DNA of 64,000 nt from Apostichopus parvimensis (Eukaryota; Echinodermata; Holothuroidea; Aspidochirotida; Stichopodidae), in the NCBI GenBank assembly GCA_000934455.1, contig KN886612.1:1-64000 (forward strand), given 5' to 3'. Shown here piece after piece: positions 11,621-23,200 of the stretch. Position numbers and translations under genes: made by a program. Within the stretch, counting starts at the first letter, position 1. Every line of letters starts with the position of its first letter. Under the pieces are notes generated by a model. The model had not been told where the DNA came from and ran no database searches. It saw nothing but the letters and a program-made list of their open reading frames with translations.

Positions 11621-13052
11621 TCGCACTTACAAGACATAGCGACATCTGTACATCAGCAGCAATTACCACATTTTATCCGCATGCCCACTTACAAGACGTG
11701 ACGACGTTTTCGATTCTATATAGAAGTATCTTCGTTGAAAGCAACAACAGAGGGCATGCTTGGATCGACACGCCTGGCGCTACTCAATATTACGCAATAT
11801 AAAACATATATATTTGCAGAAGATCATTATTGTCAACTTTCTTTTAGTTCTTCCTTTTCTGAATACAGCAGATGTGTATATGATTGTATACAATGCTGCA
11901 TACATGCTAAATATTACATTATATTACATAGTTAAAGGATATTCCCGTGGCTGGAATGCATCGTATGTTTTTTTGTTATTTTTAATGTGCAAATCATTTT
12001 ATCCACTGAGGAAGTTATATTGATACATTATGAATAAGGAGAGTAAGGAAAAGTAATCTGCTAGAAATCTTGCACATAAAAATTATCAAATATGATGTTA
12101 AGAAGGATTTAGTATGCTGTTTTCAGAACATTTCCCTTTCCACATATGAGCCGAGTTGTGTGGCACCAGAATTCTCCTTGAAGAAACTAGTCACCTGCAT
12201 ATGGGGGATGCAAAGCACTTGAAGCAGTTATGCGCAGTTTACTGATTGGTACATTTTTCATTCAGACAAAAATTCAAGATTACTCAGAAAACATTCATAT
12301 CTTAAAATATATAGATCATGTGAACGGAACAATGAAAAAGTACAGTGTACACCAACGGGTACTTCAAGAAGTAATAGTAAACCAAGCTAGGTTTGTATTT
12401 CATTGGAAGCTTCTGCTGCAGACGTACACACATTCGAGAGGGTTACTCTACGACGATGTTTAACGGGTTTAGTGCATGTTTAGCATTCGATTATTGCATA
12501 CTACTTCATTAATAGGTGATGTTTAAATAAAGTACCACCATATCTGCATCATTGAACCAAAATATTACATGATGATTGTCCACTTTGTATTACTGGACTA
12601 TCGTTCAAATGTGATTGCCTTATTCGATTTTTGTCAATAAAATTACATTTCTAAATATTAAAATAGCAAATAGCTCAATTACTTTCCTATCAAATGTCAG
12701 CAATATTTATTGTAATAACAAGGATTAAGTTATTACAAATTGCACAAAAATATGACTAATGTTTTCTTACTCACCTATTTGCACAATGCTCACAAACAAA
12801 ATGAGTGTGAGAAGTATTCTGCTTCACTTAAGACATAACCTTAGAGACAAAAATGTCACGATTGGAATAGAGATATGCTGCTTGTTTAAACTCACAAAAT
12901 TCTGGTATTGTATTTAATACCGAAACGGCCAAGGTATTTTTTTAAATATTATGTAACATGTTTAGCACGAATGTACTTGGAAGTGACACTGCACTAATTA
13001 TTACAAATCGTGGAACACTTATCACACTCGTTATAAGTTTTTTGGAAATATA

Positions 13053-13445
13053 CAATGAACGAGTTCACCTTAGTGTGAATTGTGAACTATAAACAAAGTA
13101 AAAAATCTAAGTTTGTTGCTTTTTAATGAGACTATTACAATAAGTGAAACTAATAAGAAGAGGCAATAGTCTATGAAACGTTTAGTGTTGTATTTCTGCG
13201 ACGTTGTAATAACCGCTTATCTAACACCATTGACTACATCGTGTGAAAATTGCGTTTGGCAATGAACTTGTTCATCTTAATGTCACTTGTGACTTATGAA
13301 CAGAGCAAAAAAAAATCGATTAGTCTGTTGCTTGCTAATAGGACTGTAACAAGAAGTGTACTGATAAGTGTATTTAACAAGAGTCTATAAAACGTGTCGT
13401 GTTGTATAGCTTCGACGACTAGATTAACGCTTATCTAACACCTAA
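13053..13445 (+). repeat. Two-copy tandem repeat, period about 207 bp
   Basis: Units begin at 13053 ('CAATGAACGAGTTCACCTTA') and 13260 ('CAATGAACTTGTTCATCTTA') and end in 'CGCTTATCTAACACC'. Copy B has only one unit (about 57,270-57,470). Either A gained a unit or B lost one. No coding function seen. Confidence 0.65.
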
Positions 13446-14830
13446 GAAAACCCACCTTTACACTGCCGTTGATTGATGTAGAATGCAAAAAGAAAACACC
13501 GTTCTTTTGCATACTTAGTCGATTCTTTAGTTTTTCAAATATTGCATATAAATGAAAATATAATAACTTTTCTCTTGTACTAACGGTGTTGCTTACATCC
13601 AAATGTCATTCTTCAATTATCACATCAATTCCCATTGCACTTTAAATTTGACGACGAAACTTTGAACCAATCATTTACTCTACTTTGTTTTGTGTCTGGC
13701 CGCTCCCATTATTGTATTGTCAATATGGAAGACAAATGACTGTATTCACTGTAACGTAGGAAAAGAAGGTAAAACTCTCCGACCAGACCCTTTTGCCATT
13801 ATAAATTCATTAGTTTACCGAAGTGGTTTATAAGCAGAACAACCAGGTAAGACTGGGCCAGTATTGTGCTAAAAACAAGTAAGATAATATTTGCCTTCCT
13901 CTGGATCTAAATTACAGTTGTGTCACCAGTTAGTTCTTTCTGTATGGTTCTTTCGGTTGTGATATTTCTGGCCTCTGGGCAGCTAATTCGAAGCTTCCCA
14001 ATGTTGAATTTTGAAGAAATATATTCAGACTTAACAGAACACCCTAAATTGTATGGATTGTGGTGAATCAGAATGTCACAAAATATGAAATACAAATGAC
14101 TTGCGTAGTAAGTTATTAATGGTACATTTATGAACAAGAGTGACCAGCAGGAGTAAGCACCCGTTCTCAGTGCAAATTTATCATCATGAATCGTATTCTA
14201 ACCGAAATGGTAAAATGAAAAGGTTATATGGAAACGTTGACTTACATGATGTCTTCAAAAAAAGACACATTTATAAATATTTGTTAAAATACATCTATAA
14301 ATTACTTTCACCAATATCAAAAATCTAAACTATGATTACTATTTTTCAAATTGCTGCCAATATTTACCTAGGGTGGAAAAAGGTAATATGATATCCCTCC
14401 TACACTGCATTTGTTCATAAAAAATAAAACGAACAGAGCACTAACTTATTTGGATAAATATGAAGTTAGTTTTGCGTGTTTCATATTCAGATAAGGATAT
14501 TATTACTTTCTGAGCTGCTGTTATGAGATACTCTACAACATATTGAATTTGACTAAAATAATGTATTTTTATCAATATTTTCTTTTCGTTTTATAATTTC
14601 GATAGTTTTCAGTAAATCGGAAAATTGATCACATATACTGCCATAACTGCCGCTAGTTAAGGGTTTTGTAAAACAGTTTCAACGGTCCAACCAGTGATAT
14701 GATGATGGTTTGACTATTCGGGCATTATTCGCGCACTTCGCAACGTTTTCTGTCATAGTTAGATTTTGTTAGACTAGTCGATCTCCTGTAGTTATCAACA
14801 TTGCATTTCAAATCATATTAACCTCTTCAG

Positions 14831-15458
14831 CACCATGTGCATCCTTTTTATCAACAGCCCCAGTAAAATGGCACAGAAGAGAAGGGTAAGTTATATAAAT
14901 CACGTAATAATAAGAAAGAAAAGCAGTCTGCTTCATACTGTATGATGTTCCCGCAGTCTAAACGTCAATAGGGTCATTACAGTGACAACACAGTTATTGT
15001 GTATACAATATCTAACACAAATTGACAATTGGCGCTTACAAAAGCAAAGAAACGAACAAACAGTACTGTGAAAAAGGAAGAAGTGAAAAGGGGAGAATTG
15101 ATGGTCCACTTCATTACCTACTGTGCGGTAGAAGACAAACTTCACAATACTAATATGTATTTCTAGCGGTTAAATGGTTGTAACGCTAAAGTAATTACGT
15201 ACATACTAGAGTTCGCAAAGTTATTTCATGCACAAAGTTATTTTTTGGAAAGTTTACTTTTTTTAACATCAAATCAAAATCACAATCCATTTCCCCTGCC
15301 TCTTTATATATTCATCCGCCGCTTTTGCATTATATCATAGATTTATATATTTATATAAGATCTGACTGTTTAATTCCTATTTTTTAGAAATAAAAGTATC
15401 ACTACAAAGCATCAAATAAACATACAAAACAACGACGTTCTGGAAACTGACGAACCAA
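14831..15458 (+). CDS. Two tentative exons leading into the pseudokinase
   Basis: 14831-14885 (phase 1 to 2) follows a CTCTTCAG acceptor and has a GTAAGT donor. 15388-15458 (phase 2 to 1) follows TTTTTTAG and has a GTACGT donor. Joined, they read 'STAPVKWHRREGNKSITT' and on to 'NDVLETDEP', then enter the kinase exon in frame. The basic 'KWHRRE' looks like a juxtamembrane sequence. The 1-to-2, 2-to-1 phase pairing is the same as in the acidic-tail exon pairs of receptor B. Support is limited to splice sites and phase. Confidence 0.45.
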
Positions 15459-18400
15459 GTACGTCTCATGTTAATAGGACTGCTTTCGAAAGAATTGCAA
15501 TACATAAATATTATGTTACGAACAATGTCGTTATTCATTGTCATATACGAAAGCAGTTTATTATATAAAGATAGTTTTCATTCTAACTGTTAGTGTTAAA
15601 TATTCATTAACAACATAGCCTCAACGTTGATTGTCACTTAGAACAAAAGAGGAAGAGTGGGGCAGAAAAGTGGAAATTTCATCATACTGTGTTCAACGTT
15701 AGTGACTTTTTATCAAATAAGAAACAAAATGTATAGTTTCTGCAACTTGGGAATGTTCGATCTACTCGTTTTTACATGCAGGTAAAGTGTTAAAATTGCC
15801 TGTAGGTTTTCAGCAGCGTTTTCGACTTCACAGCAGAAATGGGGAGACAAAACAACCTCACTTTGCCAGGAGAACAGCTTTCATATGTTTTATAAAGAAA
15901 TATTTTACTGATAATGCATGTTGTGTATCTATATTTCCAGATTTATCAGAAAATTCAGCAAAACGTTGCCTGTACTAAGTTGTTTGTTTTATAGCATGTG
16001 TAATTAGGTTGGGCATCGTTGGTGTAACCTGCATATATAATTCACATTATGATGTTTCAGTTTAAAAAAATAACTGAATCTATTGCTTTTCAAGCTTTGG
16101 TTTAACAATCAGCAACAGTTTTCAATATCATCTTCATGAATCACGCAAATAGCAATCCACTAATACTTCGGTAAAGTGAAGGAAACTGAATTCAATTTCA
16201 TTAGCGTTGATCTTCATACCCATACAGTCAACTCTAAGCCTTATATATATATCTTTCAATTATTTTTAAAAGATGCATACAATGGCTGCCATATATTGTT
16301 CTTAATCTACTGCAATCTAAGCTTCGGGCTTTGTCTTTGAAATAGGATCCTAGCAGTCAATATCTGCCTGCGATTTGGGTTTTTACTTTCCGGCCAGATA
16401 TATACCTTCCCATCTCATTGTATAATCAATTCTCTCACAGATTACTATTCTGCAGCTGATGTAACAGAAGGAAGAAGCCCAATTATTGTCGATGAGAAAG
16501 ACATCTCCATCATAAATAGTATGAAGATAGGGAATATATACAACAGATGGTTGGGGACCGTCAATCTCCCTATTAGATCCAACACTTGTGTTGTAATAAC
16601 AAGCATCACAGGTTAGTGGAATAGCAACGCAAAATTAAGTTGCGACGATCACATCATCAATACCGTATCGAAATAAAATAACAGGTTGGGGACATAAAAC
16701 GATGTAGTTGATAAACATGTAAAAGGACAGTGGAGTCTATAAACAATGTCATTGTGGCCAAATTTAAGTATTGCGGAAAGAAAAGTCATTTGCCGAACGT
16801 ATGTCTATAATTGCCTGTACAAGAAAACCTGGAAACAAACTATAACATCTCCGAAACGACCGCTGGTTTTCCTATGGTAAATTGTGTACCAACAGTGGTT
16901 TTGTATCTTGGTCAAATTTGGTATCACTGAAGTACAACCATTTTTATATCATCTCAGCCATTAAATGAACAGCTTTCATTAATATCGATGAAACTTCAGC
17001 CAACATATTTATACCACGGTTAGTGTTCTGTATGTCACATAAAGTATGACTCTATCAAGACACATGTGTACATGGTGTGTTCTTGGAATTGTGTATATTT
17101 GCAGAAACAGTTTGGAGAAAGAACGAAATCCATTGGGAAGCATTTCTGAGAAATTGTCTTCAATTGCCGGAATCGAAGAATCTTACGAAAATCGAAGCAA
17201 TATCAATTGAAAGTAGTGAGTTTTACTTTTAAATGATTAACTGTGAAATGTTGCTGTGAATACTGTGGAATTCGAGAATCTGTTCATAAAGAACATAACA
17301 GCGTAGCAAAGTCAAATTGGTTTGCAATACTTTCCCAACGTTAGTCACTTATAAATATATGACTTCTTTGTTTGTATAGTTGCATTCATTGATCTGATTT
17401 TATCCTCTGTCTTTAGATAACTTGTATCTCGTGAGCGAGCATCTTGTATGTGGAACTTTACATTGTTTGTTGACTCAAGAAGCAGTAGAAAAAAGGAATG
17501 TCTATTGTTGCAGATCTTTGTCTGACATCATTAAACACGTTACTGGTCTTTTGGAAGGGATGCATATCATAAATACGTATGGGGTAATATATGAAAATCA
17601 TTCTATTTATTTTCATTCAGAAGTTTATGTTTGCTTTGCGTTGTATTATTCTGTCTTCTTTCTTGGGGTAATTTTAGAACCAAGCACATACAGAAAATGT
17701 TCATTTTTAAAGTTTAAATGTTACGGCAAACACGCAATCGTAAATACTACACCCAACCTTAGTTTTCTTAAGACTTGCTGTTAGGTATTGTATATCATAA
17801 TAATTGTAACTAAAGAATTAAATATAATATATTATATTTTATTATTACTTTATTACTGTTATTATGAACAGTTTCTTCATCCCGGCCTATCGACCAGGAA
17901 ACTGTTGGTAACCACAGATGGACAACTTAAATTGTACGACTTCTGTCTCGCTGGCCACGCATCCAGGATAGCCACTCTGCAGAGATCAAAGGTGTAATAT
18001 TAACGGTTAATTCTAAATCTTTTTTTCTTCAAATAATTGAAAATAGTAGCATTAGCAATGTCTGTCTCTGCCCGTTAGTATTAGTGAGCTCAAAATATCC
18101 CACAAGTGCTTTGATAAACTCTATATGCAACATGGCAATGATTAAAGCGTTGATTGATCTATCATTACCACCAATTACGTTATAAATTATTATTCTCATT
18201 CTTGTGTTACAACTAAATAGTTCGTTACCTCAAGTTCTCTCGGGACTTGAAAGAACCTTAACTTATAGTTAGATACTAAAAAAAGCTGTGACTCATTTTA
18301 CTGCCTGTTGTATTTCTGTTCATATTTCCTAGGTGAAAGTTAATAGTAACAAGTACTGAATTCATTGCCAGTATTAGGTGTTGTTAAGAACTTAATTATT

Positions 18401-21400
18401 TGAAGTTCCGTCATTTCACAAAATAAATATTGTTATAAATAAGCAAACAACATTAAAAACAACATTAAAACTTGATGTTGTTTTCTCATTTATAACAATA
18501 TTAACTTTTTGAGATACATGTGGCTCAATGGTGTTTATTAGTAGTGTTCACTAGTAGTTGTTCACGTCATCGACCTAACGTGAGAATTATTATTCAACTT
18601 GTACTATGTCCCAACATGCGAATGCTGTCTGGGACTTAATGTATTTACGTAGTTAACCCTCATAATTAGTAACAAAAACCAAAAGGGCACTTAAAATTGA
18701 AATTTACCCTCTATTTATACTATTTTTCATCCACAATAGATATTTTCAGCAACTTTGAATCAATTTCCACCAGAAATGTTGATTTCCAGCGAATACACAG
18801 AGTCAAGTGATGTGTGGTCTCTAGCAGTAACGATATGGGAAATCATGTCCGCTGGTAAAAATAATGTACTGTTATTCTTATATGGATGTGAAAGTGAAAG
18901 ACAATATCCAGATTGGGTATCGTGAATAGTTTGAGACTTAGTCAATTAGGAATTCACTGATCAAGTGGATTTGTGTACAGTTAGTCAATAGCTCTTCAGG
19001 CATATTATGATCTTAATCACATGATAAGTGTCATTGAACAATAGCCAGGAAACGATATACGAATCTAAACTTGTTAAATAGTTCATTGCTCGGATCCTTT
19101 TGTCCCTACGTCAGAATGTACATGATGTCATTGATTGTTCTTCTACAGGAAAGTCACCTTTCCCTGATGATACAGAAATTACGTCGCATAAAGAATTGTT
19201 TGAACCATCATTCCCTTGGCCAGAGGAATATATCCAGATAAAGTAATCATTATTACATTCAAATTTCATATGTATACTGTTTTGTTCTCATAAATGCTGT
19301 ATCTTTGATTGTTGTATTTATCTTTCGATATAAAATACCTTAATATGGAAGAGAGGATAATTAATTATTATTCTTGTGATCAATTATAACCCGCAATGAC
19401 TATGACGACGGTGAACTTGTTTTATATAACTTAAGCAAAGTTAAGTTAGTAATAAATCATCCAGCTTCATAACTTACAATACCATTCCAGGTATCTTGAC
19501 TATGCAATGACTATGATGACGGTGAATTTGAAAAATAGCATATCGAGGACATCCTTGTAACAAACGTTTGTAGTTAAGCTTGCCTTTGAAAAACATCCAC
19601 TGTTCCATATGTTTGTACCATATGTTTGTTCCATATGTTTGTACCATATGTTTGTTCCATATGTTTGTTCCAACTATTTGTGCCATATAACAAGCCAAGT
19701 TAAGTTACAAATTAATCTAGGTTCAAAACTTACAACATCTTTCTAGGTACTACTAAAAATGTCTTGGAAAATAATTTACCTGTGTTTCCATGGAAGCTGG
19801 TCACTTCGCCCAACAACCATTTCGCCCAACTGCCATTTCGCCCAACCTTGTTGGTCATTTCGCCCAACCAGCCTGGTCATTTCGCCCAACCAGCATGGTC
19901 ATTTCTCCCAACATTGTTGGTCATTTCGTCCAACCATTTTTTTACTCATATTCAGTCAGAATAATATTACTTTTTCTATTTCAATAGTTCAATTTGATTT
20001 ATTTTGGGTTATATTACTTCGTGGTAGGTAAATAAAGTGATGTCCGCTCGAAATCGATCGGAGTCTGAGCAGTTATTTCGGGTATAATGGGAGGATTACA
20101 CTACTTTAAGCGGTTACGCATACAATGGAAGTTATTTTATTATACAGACAAAGGGGAATCGGTCTCCATAAAAACCTATCAAACCTAACCCCTAAAACAC
20201 TGATCCATCCTACCGAGTAACAATTCCCGAACGTTTCCTTAGTTAAATTGAAAAAAAATATATATAAAACCCCTCCGTAATATTACAGTATTATATTTAA
20301 TCAATGTAACCACTGTATCAATGTAACCACATATGTAATCACATACCGTATGTAATCAATGTAATCACGACTTCAAGTTTCCTTAATAGTCTGTTCGTAT
20401 CCCGTAACGTTAACAATTCCCGAACGTTTCCTTACTAAAGTTATACAAACTAAAGGACTTCAAGATTCCTTAATATTCGGTTCAAATCCTGTAACGTTAA
20501 CAATTCCCGAACGTTTCCTTATTGAAGTATCATATTTAATCAAGGTTGGGCGAAATGACCCGGCTGGTTGGGCGAAATGACCAGGCTGGTTGGGCGAAAT
20601 GACCAGGCTGGTTGGGCGAAATGGTAAGGTTGGGCGAAATGGCAGTTGGGCGAAATGGTTGTTGGGCGAAATGACCAGCTTCCGCTTTAACAGGAATGTG
20701 ATAGCTATGAGACCATGACTTTCGTAGTTGTAGCATACATAGTCAAGGAGAACAATACTAGTTCAGTGCTACATAAGGCACGTCACATGACCCTCCATGC
20801 CGGGCGTCTCCACATTGACGTAATCGACCCAGATTATGTATAACTTAATGGATTAACTTGATTTTATTGCACTTGGTTCACCTGCAGAGATAAAATCCTG
20901 TACAATTGTTGGAGCTATAACTGTGCTTGTCGACCATCCATCCATCGTTTGAAAGGAACTTTCATGGAAGTAAGAGAACAGTTCTTCCTTCTAAAATTGC
21001 CATAACGTTTCTTATGATAAGGATAAATATCGCGCATAACTGACTGAGCCATATCACCGATGTTATCTAAGATACAGACCGGTACGACACGCCACACTCA
21101 TTGTACAAGAGAGACTAGGCGAGAGAAGAAGAAACATGTTGAAACATGCAACCTAAATGTCTCAAACATATGGCTGTGAAATTGTGATTACATCTTTATA
21201 CCTTCTTAATTAAAATGTAATATACATAAATTATATTACAATATGTATGGAACATGTAAAATTGTATAATGAAAAAAGGCATATAAGGATCAAATGACTT
21301 GAAAATAACAATTAAAATTGCGCCAAAAATCAGTTAATGGTTCTCTGTTCAAGATAAAGCAACATGATATTTGTTGGAAAATAATGGTTGCATGTACTTT

Positions 21401-21598
21401 TTTTTTACATTATTTTCATTCGTCATAAATTTACTTAATGAGAAGGTAATATGTTCAATCAACTCTCCACAGATATTTCAGAAATTACTTGATGACAGTT
21501 CTTATGAAATACCGATGTCAACGACGTACGTGGCTATGGGATCAGCGAATGTTGCTGAAGATACCTACTCAAAAGATATATATTATGCCGGAAAGTAG
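14831..21598 (+). CDS. Tyrosine-kinase-type pseudokinase (5' end not identified)
   Basis: Exons: 14831-14885 and 15388-15458 (tentative), then 16441-16611, 17105-17215, 17417-17583, 17872-17991, 18740-18854, 19149-19242, 20888-20969, 21473-21598. All phases match. The kinase domain runs from a degenerate glycine loop to the CW...RP helix and is followed by a 40-residue tail ending in a Tyr-rich 'TYSKDIYYAGK'. Catalytic residues are missing. The VAIK-type Lys region reads 'VVITSIT', the HRDLAARN loop reads 'HPGLSTRK', and DFG reads 'DFC'. 'PPEML', 'SSDVWSLAVTIWEIMSAG' and 'CWSYN.ACRPS' are preserved, so the fold is likely intact. It is probably a scaffold or regulator rather than an enzyme. 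No signal peptide or transmembrane exon was found, so the N-terminus is open: it may be a separate gene or an alternative 3' part of receptor A. Confidence 0.82.
16441..17215 (+). CDS. Pseudokinase N-lobe exons
   Basis: Exon 16441-16611 gives the start of the N-lobe: 'ISIINSMKIGNIYNRWLGTV' then 'VVITSIT', where the glycine loop is reduced and the Lys of the VAIK motif is replaced. Exon 17105-17215 gives 'HWEAFLRNCLQLPESKNLTK', equivalent to the C helix and the following strand, without an obvious C-helix Glu in the usual setting. Loss of both halves of the ATP-anchoring salt bridge suggests weak or no ATP binding. Confidence 0.78.
17417..17991 (+). CDS. Pseudokinase hinge and degenerate catalytic loop exons
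   Basis: Exon 17417-17583 reads 'NNLYLVSEHLVCGTLHCLL' (hinge and D helix) and ends in 'VTGLLEGMHIINTYG', the E helix. Exon 17872-17991 begins 'FLHPGLSTRKLLVTTDGQL', in place of HRDLAARN, followed by 'KLYDFCLAGHA', in place of DFG-LA. The catalytic Asp and the metal-binding Asn are replaced; the Asp of DFG remains but its Gly is Cys. The two exons join in phase 0. Confidence 0.82.
18740..19242 (+). CDS. Pseudokinase C-lobe exons (PPE and SDVWS motifs)
   Basis: Exon 18740-18854 encodes 'FPPEMLISSEYTESSDVWSL' and continues to 'WEIMSAG', matching the APE and F-helix region of tyrosine kinases. Exon 19149-19242 encodes 'KSPFPDDTEITSHKELFE' and 'PWPEEYIQIK', the region after the F helix. It ends in phase 2 at GTAATC, which fits only the short exon at 20888 and not the last exon directly. 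Confidence 0.8.
19613..19690 (+). repeat. 13-bp tandem repeat (CCATATGTTTGTW)n
   Basis: About five and a half copies of a 13-bp unit that alternates A and T at its last base, ending in a degenerate copy. It lies in the intron between two kinase exons, a little upstream of the fold-back element. No role is apparent. Confidence 0.85.
19792..20683. mobile_element. Non-autonomous fold-back DNA element with iterated arms
   Basis: The left end (GGAAGCTGGTCACTTCGCCC...) and the inverted right end (about 20543-20683) match through a series of short iterated units built on 'CATTTCGCCCAAC'. Each arm is about 140 bp. The outermost block has three tightly packed units and the inner block has longer 'GGTCATTTCGCCCAACCAGC' units. 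There is no coding capacity inside (about 610 bp, AT-rich, with several 'CCCGAACGTTTCCTTA' repeats). I could not see a clear target-site duplication, so the superfamily is unassigned. It sits in a pseudokinase intron. Confidence 0.75.
20888..20969 (+). CDS. Short pseudokinase exon carrying the CW...RP motif
   Basis: This 82-nt exon follows a CACCTGCAG acceptor and precedes GTAAGA. Read from phase 2 it gives 'DKILYNCWSYNCACRPSIHR', the hallmark C-lobe helix of tyrosine kinases ('CW....RP.F'). It ends in phase 0, which matches the last exon's frame. It lies just after the fold-back DNA element at 19792-20683. Without it the kinase domain would be incomplete and the frame would break. Confidence 0.8.
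21473..21598 (+). CDS. Terminal pseudokinase exon
   Basis: After a CTCCACAG acceptor the frame reads 'IFQKLLDDSSYEIPMSTTYV' and ends in TAG at 21596-21598. The tail holds several Tyr in acidic or polar settings ('SYEIP', 'TYVAM', 'TYSKDIYY') that could be phosphorylation-dependent docking sites; 'YVAM' is close to the YxxM pattern bound by PI3K p85. This is inference from motif only. Confidence 0.75.
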   Translation: MFQKLLDDSSYEIPMSTTYVAMGSANVAEDTYSKDIYYAGK

Positions 21599-22324
21599 GA
21601 CTGTGTAAGAATGAACTGATTTCGCAGTACGTGTACTGTAAGAGAACTGAAGAGCGATGTGTTGATTATTTATTATTTTGTCTGGACAGTATTACCTGGC
21701 ATATTGTTTTTTGCATATATGTTCTCAAAAACGTAAACATTTGTGTAAATATTTGTGTAGACATGTGCAATGCAGTTCACTTTAAACTGCTATGTTTTAA
21801 ATGTTGTATATTTAATATGCTTGCCAACGGATAACTAAAACTTGATCGTGATTTGGAAGGTACTACTATGTGGCTATACAACCACTGTTTAAGTATTATA
21901 TTTATTAGGTGACATTCTTTATGATAACCGTGTTGATTGTTTGTTTTGCACACCTACCGTATAAATGATTAGACATTTGTTATTATCAATACTGAAACAA
22001 AACTATGCACATGTTTTGGATTTACGGAATGGATTTGCAACTTAATAGTTATTTTCATTTACAGGCAAATATTTGCAGAAGTAAAGATTTTGTAATATAT
22101 ACACTAAAGTGGAGACCTGGTAAAAAGAATGCACTACCTAATTAGAAGGCAACATATTTTACTCATTATGTACTGATATATTTGTGAAAAGAGGTGATTA
22201 CCAATATTGAAAGCTGAATAAGGTATCTATCTATAATATTAGGTTGAATGTTGACTAATAGTTGACCATTTTATTAAAATGCAGCAACTAGCAAGTGACA
22301 AAACTACACACACACACACATACA

Positions 22325-22504
22325 NNNNNNNNNNNNNNNNNNNNNNNNNNNNNNNNNNNNNNNNNNNNNNNNNNNNNNNNNNNNNNNNNNNNNNNNNNNN
22401 NNNNNNNNNNNNNNNNNNNNNNNNNNNNNNNNNNNNNNNNNNNNNNNNNNNNNNNNNNNNNNNNNNNNNNNNNNNNNNNNNNNNNNNNNNNNNNNNNNNN
22501 NNNN
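22325..22504. other. Assembly gap (180 N)
   Basis: Run of N flanked on the left by a CA repeat and on the right by a GA repeat, so a simple-sequence region probably caused the break. Frames crossing it are meaningless. Confidence 0.99.
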
Positions 22505-22963
22505 GGAGAGAGAGAAACATTCACGTGAAAGGGGGATTTATTGCGTTTCACGTAAGTCCTCCACATGGTCAGAGTGTTAGAGAAAGCATTGTCCTTGTAA
22601 TTATATAAGAGTAACAAAAGGAAACTCATTATGGTAGTTGAAACCAGTTAACAGTTTTATTATGTATATCAATGATTAACTGATTCTCTATATCCTTATT
22701 TTGATTAGCTTTCAAAAGTACTTCATCCACTCTAGATATGAGCACAGCTAACAAATATACAGCGGAAAAAAACAAAAGAGTGTCTCTTGTTTAATAAAAT
22801 TGTAATACGAAAGATTATTTTTGCCATCAAATTGTTCCAATCGAAATTGCTCCACAGATATAAAAGGTTATCACAAAAAAAGAACACTAAACTGTTTTTT
22901 AGTGTTAGAAGCATAAAGTAATTACTGTGAACTAGCTCCAAATCATTCAAAATACTGCATAGA

Positions 22964-23200
22964 TTATACCAACACGCTGTCGTTCTCGATTACATTGACA
23001 TATAAATCCTTGAGCTGAACAGGAAAGTCAGTATTTCTCCATATCATTCTAGAAACCGAAGCAACGATTGTCGTCACCTGATCAGAATTCCTCGAATACG
23101 ATACAGTACTTGTCTTACAACATGACCAATAAACAGTATACCTTTGGTTTACTTCATCGATCTTTCCATCTTTCTTAAGACAACCAACTTTATTTTTCAC
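22964..23200 (-). other. Unassigned 78-codon minus-strand frame
   Basis: The frame contains 'RYTVYWSCCKTSTVSYSRN' and 'VQLKDLYVNVIENDSVLV' before its stop. I do not recognise it. The copy B counterpart (about 61,820-61,960) keeps parts of the frame ('VSYSSNSD') but differs and stops earlier. It could be a decayed last exon of a minus-strand gene or chance. No splice partners were found. Confidence 0.2.

Larger units (their letters stand above)
9618..14830. other. 3' flank of receptor A; no gene seen
   Basis: I see no supportable exon apart from a weak 48-codon signal-peptide-like frame near 13,945-14,086, which begins 'MVLSVVIFLASGQLI'. The stretch up to about 13,740 is similar to the copy B flank (52,972-57,790) and includes the tandem repeats listed separately. 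Beyond 13,740 the similarity to copy B stops. The first part is probably 3' untranslated sequence of receptor A. Confidence 0.5.

Noticed and set aside
13945-14086. Signal-peptide-like start 'MVLSVVIFLASGQ' as first exon of the pseudokinase
   Set aside because: The only donor is weak and its phase 2 end does not fit the phase 1 start at 14,831. Left as a note only.
19613-19690. CRISPR-like array
   Set aside because: 13-bp units follow each other without spacers in a eukaryotic intron; this is a minisatellite.
19759-20031. Frames rich in 'FAQPAWSFRPT'
   Set aside because: Translation of the iterated arm of the fold-back element, open in several frames at once, as repeats of this kind often are. 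The mirror frame at 20,536-20,736 is the other arm.
22239-22629. Frames with long unknown stretches on both strands
   Set aside because: They cross the run of N and dinucleotide repeats.
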